A DNA stretch of 64,000 nt, from assembly GCA_028293825.1 (NCBI GenBank), contig JAQGNY010000010.1, positions 320,008 through 384,007 of the forward strand, in the 5' to 3' direction. Below the pieces are notes generated by a model that saw only the letters and a list, made by a program, of their open reading frames with translations, was not told the origin of the DNA and made no database searches. Origin of the DNA: Verrucomicrobiaceae bacterium. Lineage in GTDB: Bacteria > Pseudomonadota > Gammaproteobacteria > Pseudomonadales > CAMLJR01. Every line of letters starts with the position of its first letter. Position 1 is the first letter of the stretch. Made by a program: the position numbers and the translations under genes. This document shows positions 8,472 to 18,552 of the stretch, piece by piece.

Positions 8472-10393
8472 CTGTTGAAGTCGCGGAAAAATCTACCTCG
8501 CTTATTTTGAATGTCGACGATAACGAAGGTGCTCGTTATGCTAAATCGCGGACGCTTAAATTAGCCGGCTTTGAAGTGCTCGAAGCATCTACCGGTGCCG
8601 ACGCATTAGAGATCGTGCAGCGGCGCATGCCCGATTTAGTATTGTTGGATATGAAGCTACCGGATATCAGCGGCCTTGAAGTGTGCCGGCGCATTAAGCA
8701 AGATCCCAATACATCTTCGGTGATGGTGCTGCAAACTTCCGCGTCGTTAATCGACAGCGGCGATCGTGTGCGTGGCCTCGATGAAGGCGCCGATAATTAT
8801 TTAGCGGCTCCGGTTGAGCCCATCGAATTAATCGCGAATGTAAATGCATTATTGCGTCTGCGGGAAGCGCAACGCGCGTTGTATGACAACGAAGAACGCT
8901 TTCGGCAAATGGCGGAAAATATCGGTGACGTGTTTTGGATTTTCGATCCGCAACGTTTACAGATGTTATACGTCAGCCCTGCGTATGAAAAAATTTGGGG
9001 ACGCACGTCCGAACGGCTGTATAAAAATTTCTATGCGTGGCAAGAAAGCGTACATCCGGAAGATCGCGAACGTGTCAGTATCGCGTTTGCCGATTTGTTG
9101 AAATATCAGGATTACGAGCAGGAATACCGATTGTTAATGCCGGATGGCTCCGAGCGCTGGATTCGCGATCGTGGCTTTCCGGTACGCAATGCAGCCGGTA
9201 ATAATTATCGGATTACGCGTATTTCGCAGGATATCTCCGCGCCGAAAACGGCCGATCACGCATTGCGGGAAGCAGCAATTCGCAAGGATGAATTTTTAGC
9301 AACGCTCGCGCACGAACTGCGCAACCCCTTGGCGCCGATGCGCACGGCTATCGATTTAATGCGCATTGCCGATATTGGCCAAGTTGTCACCGGCAGCACC
9401 GAGATCAACGCGCGGGAAATTATGTCGCGCCAAATTGACCACTTGGTACGTCTAGTGGACGACCTGCTCGATGTATCGCGCATTACGCAGGGAAAATTAC
9501 TGCTGCAAAAAGGTTTCATAGAGCTACGTCCGATTGTGGATGCCGCACTCGAAACCAATGAAACTTTTTTACGCCTGCGTAAGCACCGGCTCACGGTGAA
9601 TATGCCGACCGAAAAAATTTGGCTGAACGGCGACAGCGTGCGTTTGGCGCAGGTGGTCAGCAATCTAATTCACAACGCGGCGAAATACACGCCTGAGGGT
9701 GGCGATATTACATTGAATATCGTTACCGCTGGCAATCACCTACAGATTATGGTTAGCGATAATGGTATCGGCGTGTCGCGTGAACATATCGGGCGCATCT
9801 TCGAATTATTTACGCAGGCGCAACGTTTGGAAAGCAAGGCACCGGAAGGTCTTGGCGTTGGTTTGTCGTTGGTAAAACGTCTCGTGGAATTACACGGCGG
9901 CACCATCCAGGCCGAAAGTCCTGGGCCTGGAAAAGGCAGCACATTTACTATCGATTTGCCGATTAATCCGAAATTACCGATTACAGAGAAGACGAAGCCA
10001 GCGCGAAAAAAGCCCACGCATAAAAATGCCCTGCGCATTTTGTTGGTCGATGACAGTGTTGACGCCGTGAATCTATTGAAGCTTCTGTTGGAAAGTATGG
10101 GCCATCAAATTGAAGTGGCCAATGAAGGAAAAACAGCACTAATCCTCGCTGCCAAGTTAGTGCCGCATGTTGTCTTGTTGGATATTGGCTTGCCGGGAAA
10201 GGATGGATACGAAGTTGCGCGCGAACTTAAGCAGATGCCGGAATTGCAGCAGACAATTTTGATTGCGTTAACGGGGTACGGTCAGGAAAAAGATCGGGAG
10301 CAAGCTTTTTCCAGCGGGTTTTCGTATCACTTTATTAAGCCGCTTGATATCGATGAGCTAATTAAAGTACTCACGGATATCAGTCCATTCTGA
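8468..10393 (+). CDS. REC-PAS-histidine kinase-REC signalling protein
   Basis: 641 residues. The N-terminal receiver (about 11-130) has Asp61 in LLDMKLPD, but Ala114 stands where the conserved receiver lysine is expected (YLAAPVEP). A PAS domain spans about 140-258, with the YVSPAYEKIWGR and HPEDR motifs typical of PAS_3. HisKA has His282 in LAHELRNPL. The GHKL ATPase has N box HNAAKYT and G1 DNGIGV. A basic linker (TKPARKKPTHK) leads to a second receiver with LLDIGLPGKDG and IKPLD. It is soluble. Its ATG overlaps the stop of the 25-codon frame upstream. It is the last gene of the signalling run. Confidence 0.92.
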   Translation: MTVEVAEKSTSLILNVDDNEGARYAKSRTLKLAGFEVLEASTGADALEIVQRRMPDLVLLDMKLPDISGLEVCRRIKQDPNTSSVMVLQTSASLIDSGDRVRGLDEGADNYLAAPVEPIELIANVNALLRLREAQRALYDNEERFRQMAENIGDVFWIFDPQRLQMLYVSPAYEKIWGRTSERLYKNFYAWQESVHPEDRERVSIAFADLLKYQDYEQEYRLLMPDGSERWIRDRGFPVRNAAGNNYRITRISQDISAPKTADHALREAAIRKDEFLATLAHELRNPLAPMRTAIDLMRIADIGQVVTGSTEINAREIMSRQIDHLVRLVDDLLDVSRITQGKLLLQKGFIELRPIVDAALETNETFLRLRKHRLTVNMPTEKIWLNGDSVRLAQVVSNLIHNAAKYTPEGGDITLNIVTAGNHLQIMVSDNGIGVSREHIGRIFELFTQAQRLESKAPEGLGVGLSLVKRLVELHGGTIQAESPGPGKGSTFTIDLPINPKLPITEKTKPARKKPTHKNALRILLVDDSVDAVNLLKLLLESMGHQIEVANEGKTALILAAKLVPHVVLLDIGLPGKDGYEVARELKQMPELQQTILIALTGYGQEKDREQAFSSGFSYHFIKPLDIDELIKVLTDISPF

Positions 10394-10435
10394 ATTCAAC
10401 AAAGCTTATTATTGATTTCTTCTTATAAACCGAGC

Positions 10436-10456
10436 GAGTCGTCCCTGACTCTCTTT
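10436..10456. terminator. Weak hairpin between convergent genes
   Basis: A 5-bp stem GAGTC/GACTC with a 6-base loop is followed by a pyrimidine-rich tract. It lies between the end of the last kinase gene and the convergent DUF4142 gene. It is short, so the call is tentative. Confidence 0.3.
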
Positions 10457-10535
10457 TCTCTTCTGTCTTTCGTCTCTTGTTTATCTAATTCTTTATATCT
10501 TTAACTTTAATTGTTGAGATTAACTTTTAAAGCGC

Positions 10536-11156
10536 TTAACGCGACGCTTTTTTGTCGCCGGTTTCCGTCAATGCATGCGCATGTTTTTGATGTGCGCGCA
10601 ATGTCGGCAACGACTGATTAGCGAACACGCGCAACTCCGCGTTCAGCGTGGGCTCACCGGCCGCGTTATCAAATAGTGCTACCGTAGTGTCGTGATCTTT
10701 TTTCATAAGGTCCACATAGCTTTGATCGAATTGTGGCTCGGATAAACCCTGCAACTCATCGATAAGTTTTTTATGTGCAGCATCGGTTTTGGTAGGGATA
10801 TCGAGACGGTTAGTGGTGGCGATTTGTTTAAGCTTAGCGCCGGCTGCCTCGTGATCTTTCACCATTTGCGCGGCAAATTTCTTAATTTTTACGTTAGTCG
10901 ATTTGGTTGCAGCCAGTTTTGAAATTTCAATTTCTGCCAGCGATCCGGCGGCAGCTTTCTCAACGAAAGTGCTATCAGTCAATTTTTCTTTAACTGTGCT
11001 GTCTTGCGGCAAAGTTTGTGTCAATGTTTTTTGCGCAGGCGCGGTGGGCGCTGATTGAGCTACTGCTATTCCTGCAGCGGTCAGAGTGCTCAGTGCCAGC
11101 ACAACTGAAAGATTCACCAATACACGCGGCGTTTTCCGAAAGTTTTTAGTTTTCAT
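10536..11156 (-). CDS. DUF4142 family periplasmic protein
   Basis: 206 residues with a signal peptide (basic n-region, then VVLALSTLTAAGIAVAQSA). The mature part is a DUF4142 helical, ferritin-like bundle. Features are DSTFVEKAAAGSLAEIEISKLAA, shown only as ends DSTFVEK and SLAEIEIS, followed by KKFAAQMVKDHEAA and MKKDHDTTVALFDNAA. The family is common in stress and envelope loci; its biochemical function is unknown. AGGAG lies 8 bases upstream of the ATG. It is convergent with the signalling genes and followed, in its own direction, by no partner. Confidence 0.85.
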   Translation of the reverse strand: MKTKNFRKTPRVLVNLSVVLALSTLTAAGIAVAQSAPTAPAQKTLTQTLPQDSTVKEKLTDSTFVEKAAAGSLAEIEISKLAATKSTNVKIKKFAAQMVKDHEAAGAKLKQIATTNRLDIPTKTDAAHKKLIDELQGLSEPQFDQSYVDLMKKDHDTTVALFDNAAGEPTLNAELRVFANQSLPTLRAHQKHAHALTETGDKKASR

Positions 11157-11357
11157 AGTGATGCTCCTGCTGTGTTGTAACCTACATAAATAGGTTTTTA
11201 AAAGTCATTTATAAATAAAAAGATTTATAAATTTATGAGTCGCTTAAGAATATCTGCTGCGTTTGGTTGTCAATCATGAACCACGGCAGATGCTTTGACT
11301 AAAGCAATTGATATGCCTATTAATTAAATTCGATAAATTAATTAATAGACCTGAGAT

Positions 11358-14300
11358 CTATTTTTCACTTAATAGCACGGCAAAAGGTTGTTCGGAAAAT
11401 AAGGTTTTGCAGTCTATGGAGGAAGTCAAAATAGCGTGGTTAATGGAAGAAAAAATATTGAGCCATTTTTTTACCGCAGGCGTTGTGTCGGTTGCAGTCG
11501 AAATATTGTGAAACGATAACTCGGTGTCTCCCCATCGATCACTATCGACGATTGGGCTATCTGCGATAGACAGGCCGGCGGGTAAGCGCAATCCCGCGAC
11601 AATCAGCGTTTGACCTTCCCAGGTGCGCTTAAATGCGAATACGTGCTTTGCCAAAGCGCCGGTTACCGTTAACGCCTGATAATCGCCACGTAAAAATAAC
11701 GCTCGATTTTCTTCGCGCAACTTCAGTAGTTTTTTGATTAAAAATTGTTTGATTGCACCGCTGCGCCAGGTGGATTGCATGCTGGCAATCGATGAATCTG
11801 CGGCTAATAAATTAGCACGCTGTGTATAGTCGACGGGTCGTCGATTATCGGGATCGACCAAACTAAAATCCCACAATTCACAGCCCTGATAAATATCTGG
11901 AATTCCCGGCGCAGTTAATTTAATCAGCGTCTGCGATAGGCCATTAACCGCACCCGCAGCGGCGATGCTATTGGTAAATTCGGATAATTGCGTGAGGAAA
12001 TTGTAGGATTTACTGGGATCGAGCACATCGTTCAGGAAATTCTGACAAGCTTCTTCATAATCCGCGTTGGGCTCGCCCCAACTCGATAATTGCTTGGCTT
12101 CTCGCAACGCCTTCAGCCACCACTGCTGTAACCGCTCAGCCAATTGTTGCAGTGCTGATTTATCGTCCGCTGCCAAATCCAGCGGCCACGCGCCCACTAG
12201 CATCTGATACAACATGTATTCGTCGGCGCCCAGAGGCCACTGCGGCGTTGCTGTTGGTAGCTCTGCAATTTGTTGCGCCGATAAATCTTGCGATGTTAAT
12301 TTTGTTTGCGACGACAATTGCTCATCGCTATTTTGCGCAATTTTTAGCGGTTGATTAATTACCACCCATTGTTTCACCGCATCGGCCCAGCGCTCTGGAA
12401 TTTCCGAAAGCACGGCGAGACGCGCACGCAAATCTTCGCCGCGTTTATGGTCGTGTGTGGCCGTTGCCAGCATCGCACGTGGAAAATACTGCGCCCGCCG
12501 CGTGCATTCGATATGAAAATCCCCCGGGCTATTGGCAAATATTGCCGGATTGGAACCGACCTCATTGCGCGATAGTAATTTGCCGTGTCGATAAAATGCG
12601 GTGTCTTCTACCGATTTCGCGGCGAGCGGCGAGCTGAGCTGCTGAAACCGAGCAATCGCTCGCAAACGCAATTGACGTCCGCGTGCAGGCGCTAAATGCG
12701 GCGCTTCGCCGCCGAGCCACGCGTTGAATAAATCGAGCAGTGGTCGGTCGGCGTTGCGGCACAGCGGACGCGCCGCGTTAATAGCTTGCAGCATGATGTG
12801 GTCATCCGCTTCGCTGCGTCCACGCGCGTCGGCATAGGTTCTATAAATAGGAAACTGCACCAATAATTCCTGTAACACGCGGCGTATTGCCAACACGCTC
12901 CAATCGCGCGTGAGTGGATCGGTGCGAGCAATACGGTGTAATGCCAGCGCACAGCTATTAAATTCCGAACCTAATAATTCCTGCAAAATACGGCGACGTG
13001 CGTTTTTATTCTCAGCTTCAAAATCGCCTGCTCTGCCACTCAACTCAGTCCATAAAGCGCCGAGTGCATGTTCGCCGTTAGGATCGTGCAATAACGCCGA
13101 TACATCGTTCATAAAGCTATAGCCGGTGGTGCCATCGACTTGCCATTCGCGCGGCAAGCGTTCTTCCGGCGCGAGGATTTTCTCGACGACAAAATAAGCG
13201 GCGCCGTTGGGCGCATCCGCTGGCCGCTCTTTTGATAATCGGTTTAAACGCGTGCGTAAGCGGCGGCAATAGGTGCGTGGATCAGCCAAGCCATCGATGT
13301 GATCAATGCGTAAGCCGTCGATTAAACCTTCGGCGTACAAACGGAAAATAGTAGCGTGTACGACTTCAAATGCAGCGGGCTCTTGAATGCGAATGCCGAT
13401 TAATTGAATGACGTCGAAAAAACGCCGCCAGTTAATTTCATCAGCAGCATTGCGCCAACTCGATAGACGGTAATGCTGACGTTCGAGCAATTGATGCATC
13501 AAGCCGCGTCCGGCTTCGTGGTGGCAATCGAAACGCAGTAATAAATTATCGATGGCTTCTGTGATTACCGCATCGCTGGCGTAGCTGTTGGCTAACTCTG
13601 TACATGCGGCGGAAAAGTCGTCACCGCGCTTGCCGATACGTTGCAGGCTGGCGTCGCGAAAATGTTTTGCCAGCGGCGCTAATGCATTGCCGCCGACGCG
13701 CAACAGCTGAGCGTAATTTGTCGGATTGATGGGAAAGCGGTGCTCATAATATTGAGCAGAAAAACGGCCGCTGATTTTATCGAATTGCAATTGTATTTCG
13801 GCATTGCCCAATACCTCGCCATAACCGTTGCCGAGAAATGGCGCGAGGATTTTATTTTTTAAGGCCGGGTCGGGTACGTCCCAATCGATGTCGAAAAAAT
13901 TCGCGTAGCGACTGTTGCGTCCCCACTCCAATACATCCAGCCACAAGCGATTGTCGGCGCCGCCAATGGCCATGTGGTTGGGTACGATATCGACGATAAC
14001 GCCCATTTCATGTTTGCGTAACGTCGCAACTAAATCGCGAAATGCGGTTTCACCACCAAGCTCAGGATTAACATTGCTATGGTCGACCACATCGTAACCG
14101 TGCATCGAACCGGCGCGTGCCGTTAAAATTGGGCTCAAATACAAATGGCTTACACCGAGTTTTGCAAAATACGGCACCTGTGCCTGTGCATCGGCAAAGG
14201 TAAAGTCTTTGTGTAATTGCAGGCGCATGGTGGCGCGCGGTGTGGTCGATAACAGCGCCTGCGCCATTTCGTCATCGTAGCGTTTGCGGCCAACAGCTTT

Positions 14301-14402
14301 TTTATTACTCGATTTATTAATCGCGGAGCCGGTAGGGGTATTTTTGCCGAGAGTTTGTGTGTCGGCTGTCGTGTTGGTAGACGTGTCGATAGGCGTATTC
14401 AT
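11358..14402 (-). CDS. treY: Malto-oligosyltrehalose synthase
   Basis: GH13 enzyme, 1014 residues. It isomerises the reducing-end alpha-1,4 bond of maltodextrin to the alpha-1,1 bond of trehalose. An N-terminal extension of about 55 residues rich in Thr/Asn/Lys precedes the barrel, making it longer than most homologues. TreY motifs seen: LYLSPILTARAGSMHGYDV, here given as LYLSPILTA and HGYDVVDH; DGLRIDHIDGLADP (nucleophile Asp); VEKILAPEERLP (acid/base Glu); and ATHDHKRGEDLRARL. It is the last gene of treX-treZ-treY on this strand; its ATG overlaps the treZ TGA (ATGA at 14399-14402). The product acts in the cytoplasm. Confidence 0.96.
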   Translation of the reverse strand: MNTPIDTSTNTTADTQTLGKNTPTGSAINKSSNKKAVGRKRYDDEMAQALLSTTPRATMRLQLHKDFTFADAQAQVPYFAKLGVSHLYLSPILTARAGSMHGYDVVDHSNVNPELGGETAFRDLVATLRKHEMGVIVDIVPNHMAIGGADNRLWLDVLEWGRNSRYANFFDIDWDVPDPALKNKILAPFLGNGYGEVLGNAEIQLQFDKISGRFSAQYYEHRFPINPTNYAQLLRVGGNALAPLAKHFRDASLQRIGKRGDDFSAACTELANSYASDAVITEAIDNLLLRFDCHHEAGRGLMHQLLERQHYRLSSWRNAADEINWRRFFDVIQLIGIRIQEPAAFEVVHATIFRLYAEGLIDGLRIDHIDGLADPRTYCRRLRTRLNRLSKERPADAPNGAAYFVVEKILAPEERLPREWQVDGTTGYSFMNDVSALLHDPNGEHALGALWTELSGRAGDFEAENKNARRRILQELLGSEFNSCALALHRIARTDPLTRDWSVLAIRRVLQELLVQFPIYRTYADARGRSEADDHIMLQAINAARPLCRNADRPLLDLFNAWLGGEAPHLAPARGRQLRLRAIARFQQLSSPLAAKSVEDTAFYRHGKLLSRNEVGSNPAIFANSPGDFHIECTRRAQYFPRAMLATATHDHKRGEDLRARLAVLSEIPERWADAVKQWVVINQPLKIAQNSDEQLSSQTKLTSQDLSAQQIAELPTATPQWPLGADEYMLYQMLVGAWPLDLAADDKSALQQLAERLQQWWLKALREAKQLSSWGEPNADYEEACQNFLNDVLDPSKSYNFLTQLSEFTNSIAAAGAVNGLSQTLIKLTAPGIPDIYQGCELWDFSLVDPDNRRPVDYTQRANLLAADSSIASMQSTWRSGAIKQFLIKKLLKLREENRALFLRGDYQALTVTGALAKHVFAFKRTWEGQTLIVAGLRLPAGLSIADSPIVDSDRWGDTELSFHNISTATDTTPAVKKWLNIFSSINHAILTSSIDCKTLFSEQPFAVLLSEK

Positions 14403-16312
14403 ACATTTCCCGTCCGCGCTGATTGGCCATGGACAGATTGCAAATAAACGCGGGTTGAATGAGCTGCTAAGAGACGCGGCGCTTCGGTATCTGACAATTC
14501 GGTAGCAGAATCGACATTCATAAGCTTTTCGGTATCCACCTCGTTGTCGCTGGCAAACAATAACGTGCCCGTTATGTTTTCAATGCGCACCGCATCATGA
14601 CCAAAATTGGCGGCGATACTTAGCACGCTGCCGTTATTTAATTGCCATTGCGCTACCACTGCAGCAGTGCCAATAGCGTCCGCGCCTAAGCTTCGACTGG
14701 CCTTTAAAAACGGTGCGATAAACTCGCGGCGCAGTGTCAGTAGTTGCTCATACAGCGTTAAATAACGTTGATGGTGCGGTAGTTTTTTTTCATCCCGATT
14801 AGGAACCGATGCGGTATAGGTAGGAATTGCATTTGGATCTGGAATTCGGTGCCGCACTTCAGGATCGGAGAATGCGGTCAGCGCGGCAAATTCTTTGCGA
14901 CGACCTTCGCGGACCGCGGTGGCAAGTTCGTCGTGGAAATCGGTAAAGAATAAAAATGGCGTTTGCGTGCCCCATTCTTCACCCATAAATAGCAGCGGAA
15001 TAGCGGGGCAAAGCAGTTGCAACGTGATGGCTGCGCGCAAATTGTTTTCTGGAATCAATGTGGTTAAACGCTCGCCGAAAGCGCGATTGCCGATTTGATC
15101 GTGGTTTTGCAAAAACAGAATAAAGTCGGTTGGCGGCAAATGCGCGCTCGGCGTACCGCGCGGCTCTTTTTTATGCGTCGGAGAGGGTTCACCTTGGTAG
15201 ACGAAGCCTTCGGCTAAACAGCGCGCAAGTTTTTGTGCAGGTTGTTCCGCGTAATTTTTGTAATAACTTTCATGTTCGCCAGTGAGCAGAACATGCAGCA
15301 CATTGTGGCCGTCGTCGTTCCACTGCGCGTCGAAATCGCCTCCGCTTTCGGTGTTGACGGCAGTGCCGGTTTCGACGACATCATTTTCAGCATGAGGGGA
15401 CGCGCGGTGTAAATGGCGCTGTTCGTTGCGTTCATTTTCCAGCATCAAATGAACATGCCGACCGGGTTCTATTGCTGCGCGAATTTCTGCAGCCATTTCA
15501 TCGAGCCACGCGGGATCGCTGATTTGATGTACTGCATCGAAACGCAATCCATCGAAACGATATTCAAGCAGCCAGTAAAGCGCATTCTGCGTAAAGTAAT
15601 TGCGCACCTGCGGCTGCGAAAAATCAATCGCAGCGCCCCATGGCGAATGTTTTTTTGGATCGAAAAAAGCCGATGCGTAACACGACAAATAATTACCATC
15701 AGGCCCGAAATGGTTGTAAACCACATCCAGATAAACGCAAATGCCGAGGCGGTGGGCGGAGTCGATTAAATGTTTTAGTTCGTTGGGTGTGCCGTAACTT
15801 GTATCCGGTGCATACGGCAACACGCCGTCGTATCCCCAATTGCGCTGCCCCGAAAAATCGCCGATGGGCATTAATTCGATGGCGGTAATACCGAGCGCGG
15901 CTAATTCTTCGAGTCGCTGTTCAATACCGGAAAAACCATGACAGCAACCGGCGTGCAATTCGTAAACTACGACTTCATGCCACGGCCTGCCACGCCAGTT
16001 ATCGCTTTGCCATAAATAATCGCGTGGATCGCACACAACGCTAGGATCGTGCACATCGTTCGCTTGCAGGCGTGAAACCGGATCGGGCACCGCGAGATTT
16101 TTATCGAGGCGATAGCGATAGCAGGTGCCGGCGCCGCAATAGACATCGCATTCGAAGACGCCGTTTTCATCGCGCCGCATTGCAATCGGCGAAAGACCTT
16201 TGATTTCTACACTGACTGTTTTTCGATCCGGTGCCCACAAACGAAAACGCGTGCGTTTGTCGTCGATAAGTTCCGCGCCGAAATTTAAAGGGTAAGCGTA
16301 GCGCGCGCTCAT
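14399..16312 (-). CDS. treZ: Malto-oligosyltrehalose trehalohydrolase
   Basis: GH13 enzyme, 637 residues, releasing free trehalose from the maltooligosyl-trehalose made by TreY. An N-terminal CBM48/E-set domain (about 1-95, RFRLWAPDRKTV) is followed by the barrel. Motifs seen: HAGCCHGFSGI, ELMPIGDFSGQRNWGYDGV (as ELMPIGDF and NWGYDGV), GLRFDAVHQI (nucleophile Asp), LMLENERNE (acid/base Glu) and LQNHDQIGNRA. Start and stop each overlap the neighbouring gene by four bases (ATGA), so the three enzymes are translationally coupled. Length is slightly above the family norm of about 600. Confidence 0.96.
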   Translation of the reverse strand: MSARYAYPLNFGAELIDDKRTRFRLWAPDRKTVSVEIKGLSPIAMRRDENGVFECDVYCGAGTCYRYRLDKNLAVPDPVSRLQANDVHDPSVVCDPRDYLWQSDNWRGRPWHEVVVYELHAGCCHGFSGIEQRLEELAALGITAIELMPIGDFSGQRNWGYDGVLPYAPDTSYGTPNELKHLIDSAHRLGICVYLDVVYNHFGPDGNYLSCYASAFFDPKKHSPWGAAIDFSQPQVRNYFTQNALYWLLEYRFDGLRFDAVHQISDPAWLDEMAAEIRAAIEPGRHVHLMLENERNEQRHLHRASPHAENDVVETGTAVNTESGGDFDAQWNDDGHNVLHVLLTGEHESYYKNYAEQPAQKLARCLAEGFVYQGEPSPTHKKEPRGTPSAHLPPTDFILFLQNHDQIGNRAFGERLTTLIPENNLRAAITLQLLCPAIPLLFMGEEWGTQTPFLFFTDFHDELATAVREGRRKEFAALTAFSDPEVRHRIPDPNAIPTYTASVPNRDEKKLPHHQRYLTLYEQLLTLRREFIAPFLKASRSLGADAIGTAAVVAQWQLNNGSVLSIAANFGHDAVRIENITGTLLFASDNEVDTEKLMNVDSATELSDTEAPRLLAAHSTRVYLQSVHGQSARTGNV

Positions 16313-18552
16313 GCCGGCTCCTCGTCGGCAACATCATCGATTATTTCGTCGATGCTTTCTTCGTTTAGATCATCTGCTGCAATGGAATCGTTTAAATCTT
16401 CCGCCAATGTGGCCGCAGCGATTTGAGCACGCTCTTCGATGTCGGCTAAAAACTGCAGCTCAGTTTGCGCGGTCAGCAGTACCATCGAATGGGCGGCGAC
16501 CATACATTCGTTGTTTTGCATGATGCCGGTAAGGTTGGCGGGGTTATCCGTATTCATTACAACCTGAAAGTCAAAATGCGGCGTGGGCAACACGAAGGTG
16601 TGATTTTCGGTATCCGAATTATTTAACAGGATGACTACTTCAATGCGATCTTCCGCATCGATATGCGCGCGTCGCAGCCCTAATAAATGAGCTGCATTGT
16701 TGTGCCAGTCCTGTTGTTCCAGTTCGACACCGCGTTCATCAAACCAACACACTGCGGTGAAATTGCCGGCGATGAATGTATCGCCTTCGCGAAAATATTT
16801 ATCGCGTAGCAGCGGCAACTGTTTTCGCAAAGCAATCATACGCGCGACGAAATCTCGCAACTCCCGTCCACGAGGCGTGGTTAACAACGACCAGTCGATC
16901 CAACTTAATTTATCGTTGTGGCAATAAGCATTATTGTTGCCGTGCTGGGTTTGCCCTATTTCATCGCCTGCAAGCAACATTGGCGTACCGTGAGAAACCA
17001 TTAGCGTCGCGAAAAAATTGCGCACAATTTTTTCGCGCTGATTATTTACTGCGTCGTCGTCGGTGGGGCCTTCGCTGCCCCAATTGAAACTGTGGTTGTC
17101 ATCGGCACCGTCGCGATTATCTTCACCGTTCGCTTCGTTGTGCTTGCCGTTATAGCTGACCAAGTCGTTAAGCGTGAAGCCATCATGTGCCGTTACGAAA
17201 TTTACGCTGGCCCAAGGCTGGCGCCGATGATGATCGAATAATTCGGCGGAGCCTTGCAGACGTTGCGCGAAAATACCGCGCTGTGCATCATCGCCACGCC
17301 AATAGCGGCGCACATCATCGCGAAATATTCCGTTCCATTCACCGAAACCGGGCGGGTGATTGCCGATTTGAAATCCACCGGGGCCGATGTCCCACGGTTC
17401 GGAAATTAATTTAACGCGCGACAATTCGGGGTCTTGCAACAACGCATCGAAAAAGCCACAACCTGGATCGAAGCCGGTTACTTCACGTCCCAGTGTCACG
17501 CCAAGATCGAATCGAAAGCCATCGACGTGAAATTCGCGCACCCAATAGCGCAGCGAATCGAGCGTTAATTGAATAGTGCGTTGGTGACTGAAATTTACTG
17601 TGTTGCCGCAGCCGGTGTCGTTAATGTAATAACGCGGTTTATCGGGTAATAGACGGTAATAATTTTGATTGTCGAAGCCGCGCAACGACAATGTCGGGCC
17701 CAACTCGCTGCCCTCGCAGGTGTGGTTGTAAACCACATCGAGAATAACTTCGATGCCGGCGGCATGCAGTTGTTGAATTGCCCATTTAATTTGTCCGAGC
17801 GTGCCGTCGGATAAATACGCCGAATCCGGTGCGAAATAAGACAGTGTGTTGTAGCCCCAATAATTAGTCAGCTTTTTATCGACTAAATGGCGATCGCGTG
17901 CAAATGCGTGAATGGGTAATAGCTCAACCGCGGTAACGCCGAGATTGCGCAAATAATCGATAGTAGTTTTATGCCCCAGCGCACCGAACGTACCGCGATC
18001 GTGCGCGGGTAAATCGTTGCGCAATTTGGTAAAGCCGCCGACATGCATTTCATAAATCACCGTTTCCGACCACGGTACGCGCGGCGGGCGATCGTCGCCC
18101 CACGGAAAATTATCGGCCGTGACAATACCTTTGGGCATATAAGCCGCGCTATCGCGACGATCAAAAGATAAGTCGCCGCGCGGTGAACCGATGCGATAGC
18201 CATGCAGTGAATCGTGCCAGCGTAACTCGCCGGCTAATTGCCGCGCATAGGGGTCGAGCAATAATTTGTGCGAATTGAAACGTAAGCCCTGTTTCGGCTC
18301 ATACGGGCCGTATGCGCGGTAACCGTATTGTTGACCCACTTGTCCGCCTGGCAGATAGCCGTGCCATACGCCATTAGTACAGTCCGGCATCACATAGCGT
18401 GCGCGCTCCTGCTTGCCTTGGGGGTCGAATAAACATAATTCTATTTTTTCTGCGTGTTCGGAAAATACCGCGAAATGAATACCTCGGCCGTCTGCAACGG
18501 CCCCTAATGAATGTAGTGATGACGATTGGAGGCGATTAGCAGGCGCAGTCAT
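16309..18552 (-). CDS. glgX: Glycogen debranching enzyme (isoamylase type, TreX/GlgX)
   Basis: GH13_11 enzyme of about 747 residues. It hydrolyses alpha-1,6 branches of glycogen to give linear chains for TreY and TreZ. A CBM48 domain (IHFAVFSEHAEKIEL) is followed by the barrel with YNHTCEGSELGPT, GFRFDLGVTLGRE (nucleophile), LISEPWDIGPGG (acid/base) and TAHDGFTLNDL. An unusual acidic C-terminal tail of about 45 residues (many Asp/Glu, ending ADEEPA) extends past the enzyme. It is the first gene of the trehalose operon. ATG 18552 is chosen; GTG 18564 is possible, and neither has a clear ribosome binding site. Confidence 0.95.
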   Translation of the reverse strand: MTAPANRLQSSSLHSLGAVADGRGIHFAVFSEHAEKIELCLFDPQGKQERARYVMPDCTNGVWHGYLPGGQVGQQYGYRAYGPYEPKQGLRFNSHKLLLDPYARQLAGELRWHDSLHGYRIGSPRGDLSFDRRDSAAYMPKGIVTADNFPWGDDRPPRVPWSETVIYEMHVGGFTKLRNDLPAHDRGTFGALGHKTTIDYLRNLGVTAVELLPIHAFARDRHLVDKKLTNYWGYNTLSYFAPDSAYLSDGTLGQIKWAIQQLHAAGIEVILDVVYNHTCEGSELGPTLSLRGFDNQNYYRLLPDKPRYYINDTGCGNTVNFSHQRTIQLTLDSLRYWVREFHVDGFRFDLGVTLGREVTGFDPGCGFFDALLQDPELSRVKLISEPWDIGPGGFQIGNHPPGFGEWNGIFRDDVRRYWRGDDAQRGIFAQRLQGSAELFDHHRRQPWASVNFVTAHDGFTLNDLVSYNGKHNEANGEDNRDGADDNHSFNWGSEGPTDDDAVNNQREKIVRNFFATLMVSHGTPMLLAGDEIGQTQHGNNNAYCHNDKLSWIDWSLLTTPRGRELRDFVARMIALRKQLPLLRDKYFREGDTFIAGNFTAVCWFDERGVELEQQDWHNNAAHLLGLRRAHIDAEDRIEVVILLNNSDTENHTFVLPTPHFDFQVVMNTDNPANLTGIMQNNECMVAAHSMVLLTAQTELQFLADIEERAQIAAATLAEDLNDSIAADDLNEESIDEIIDDVADEEPA

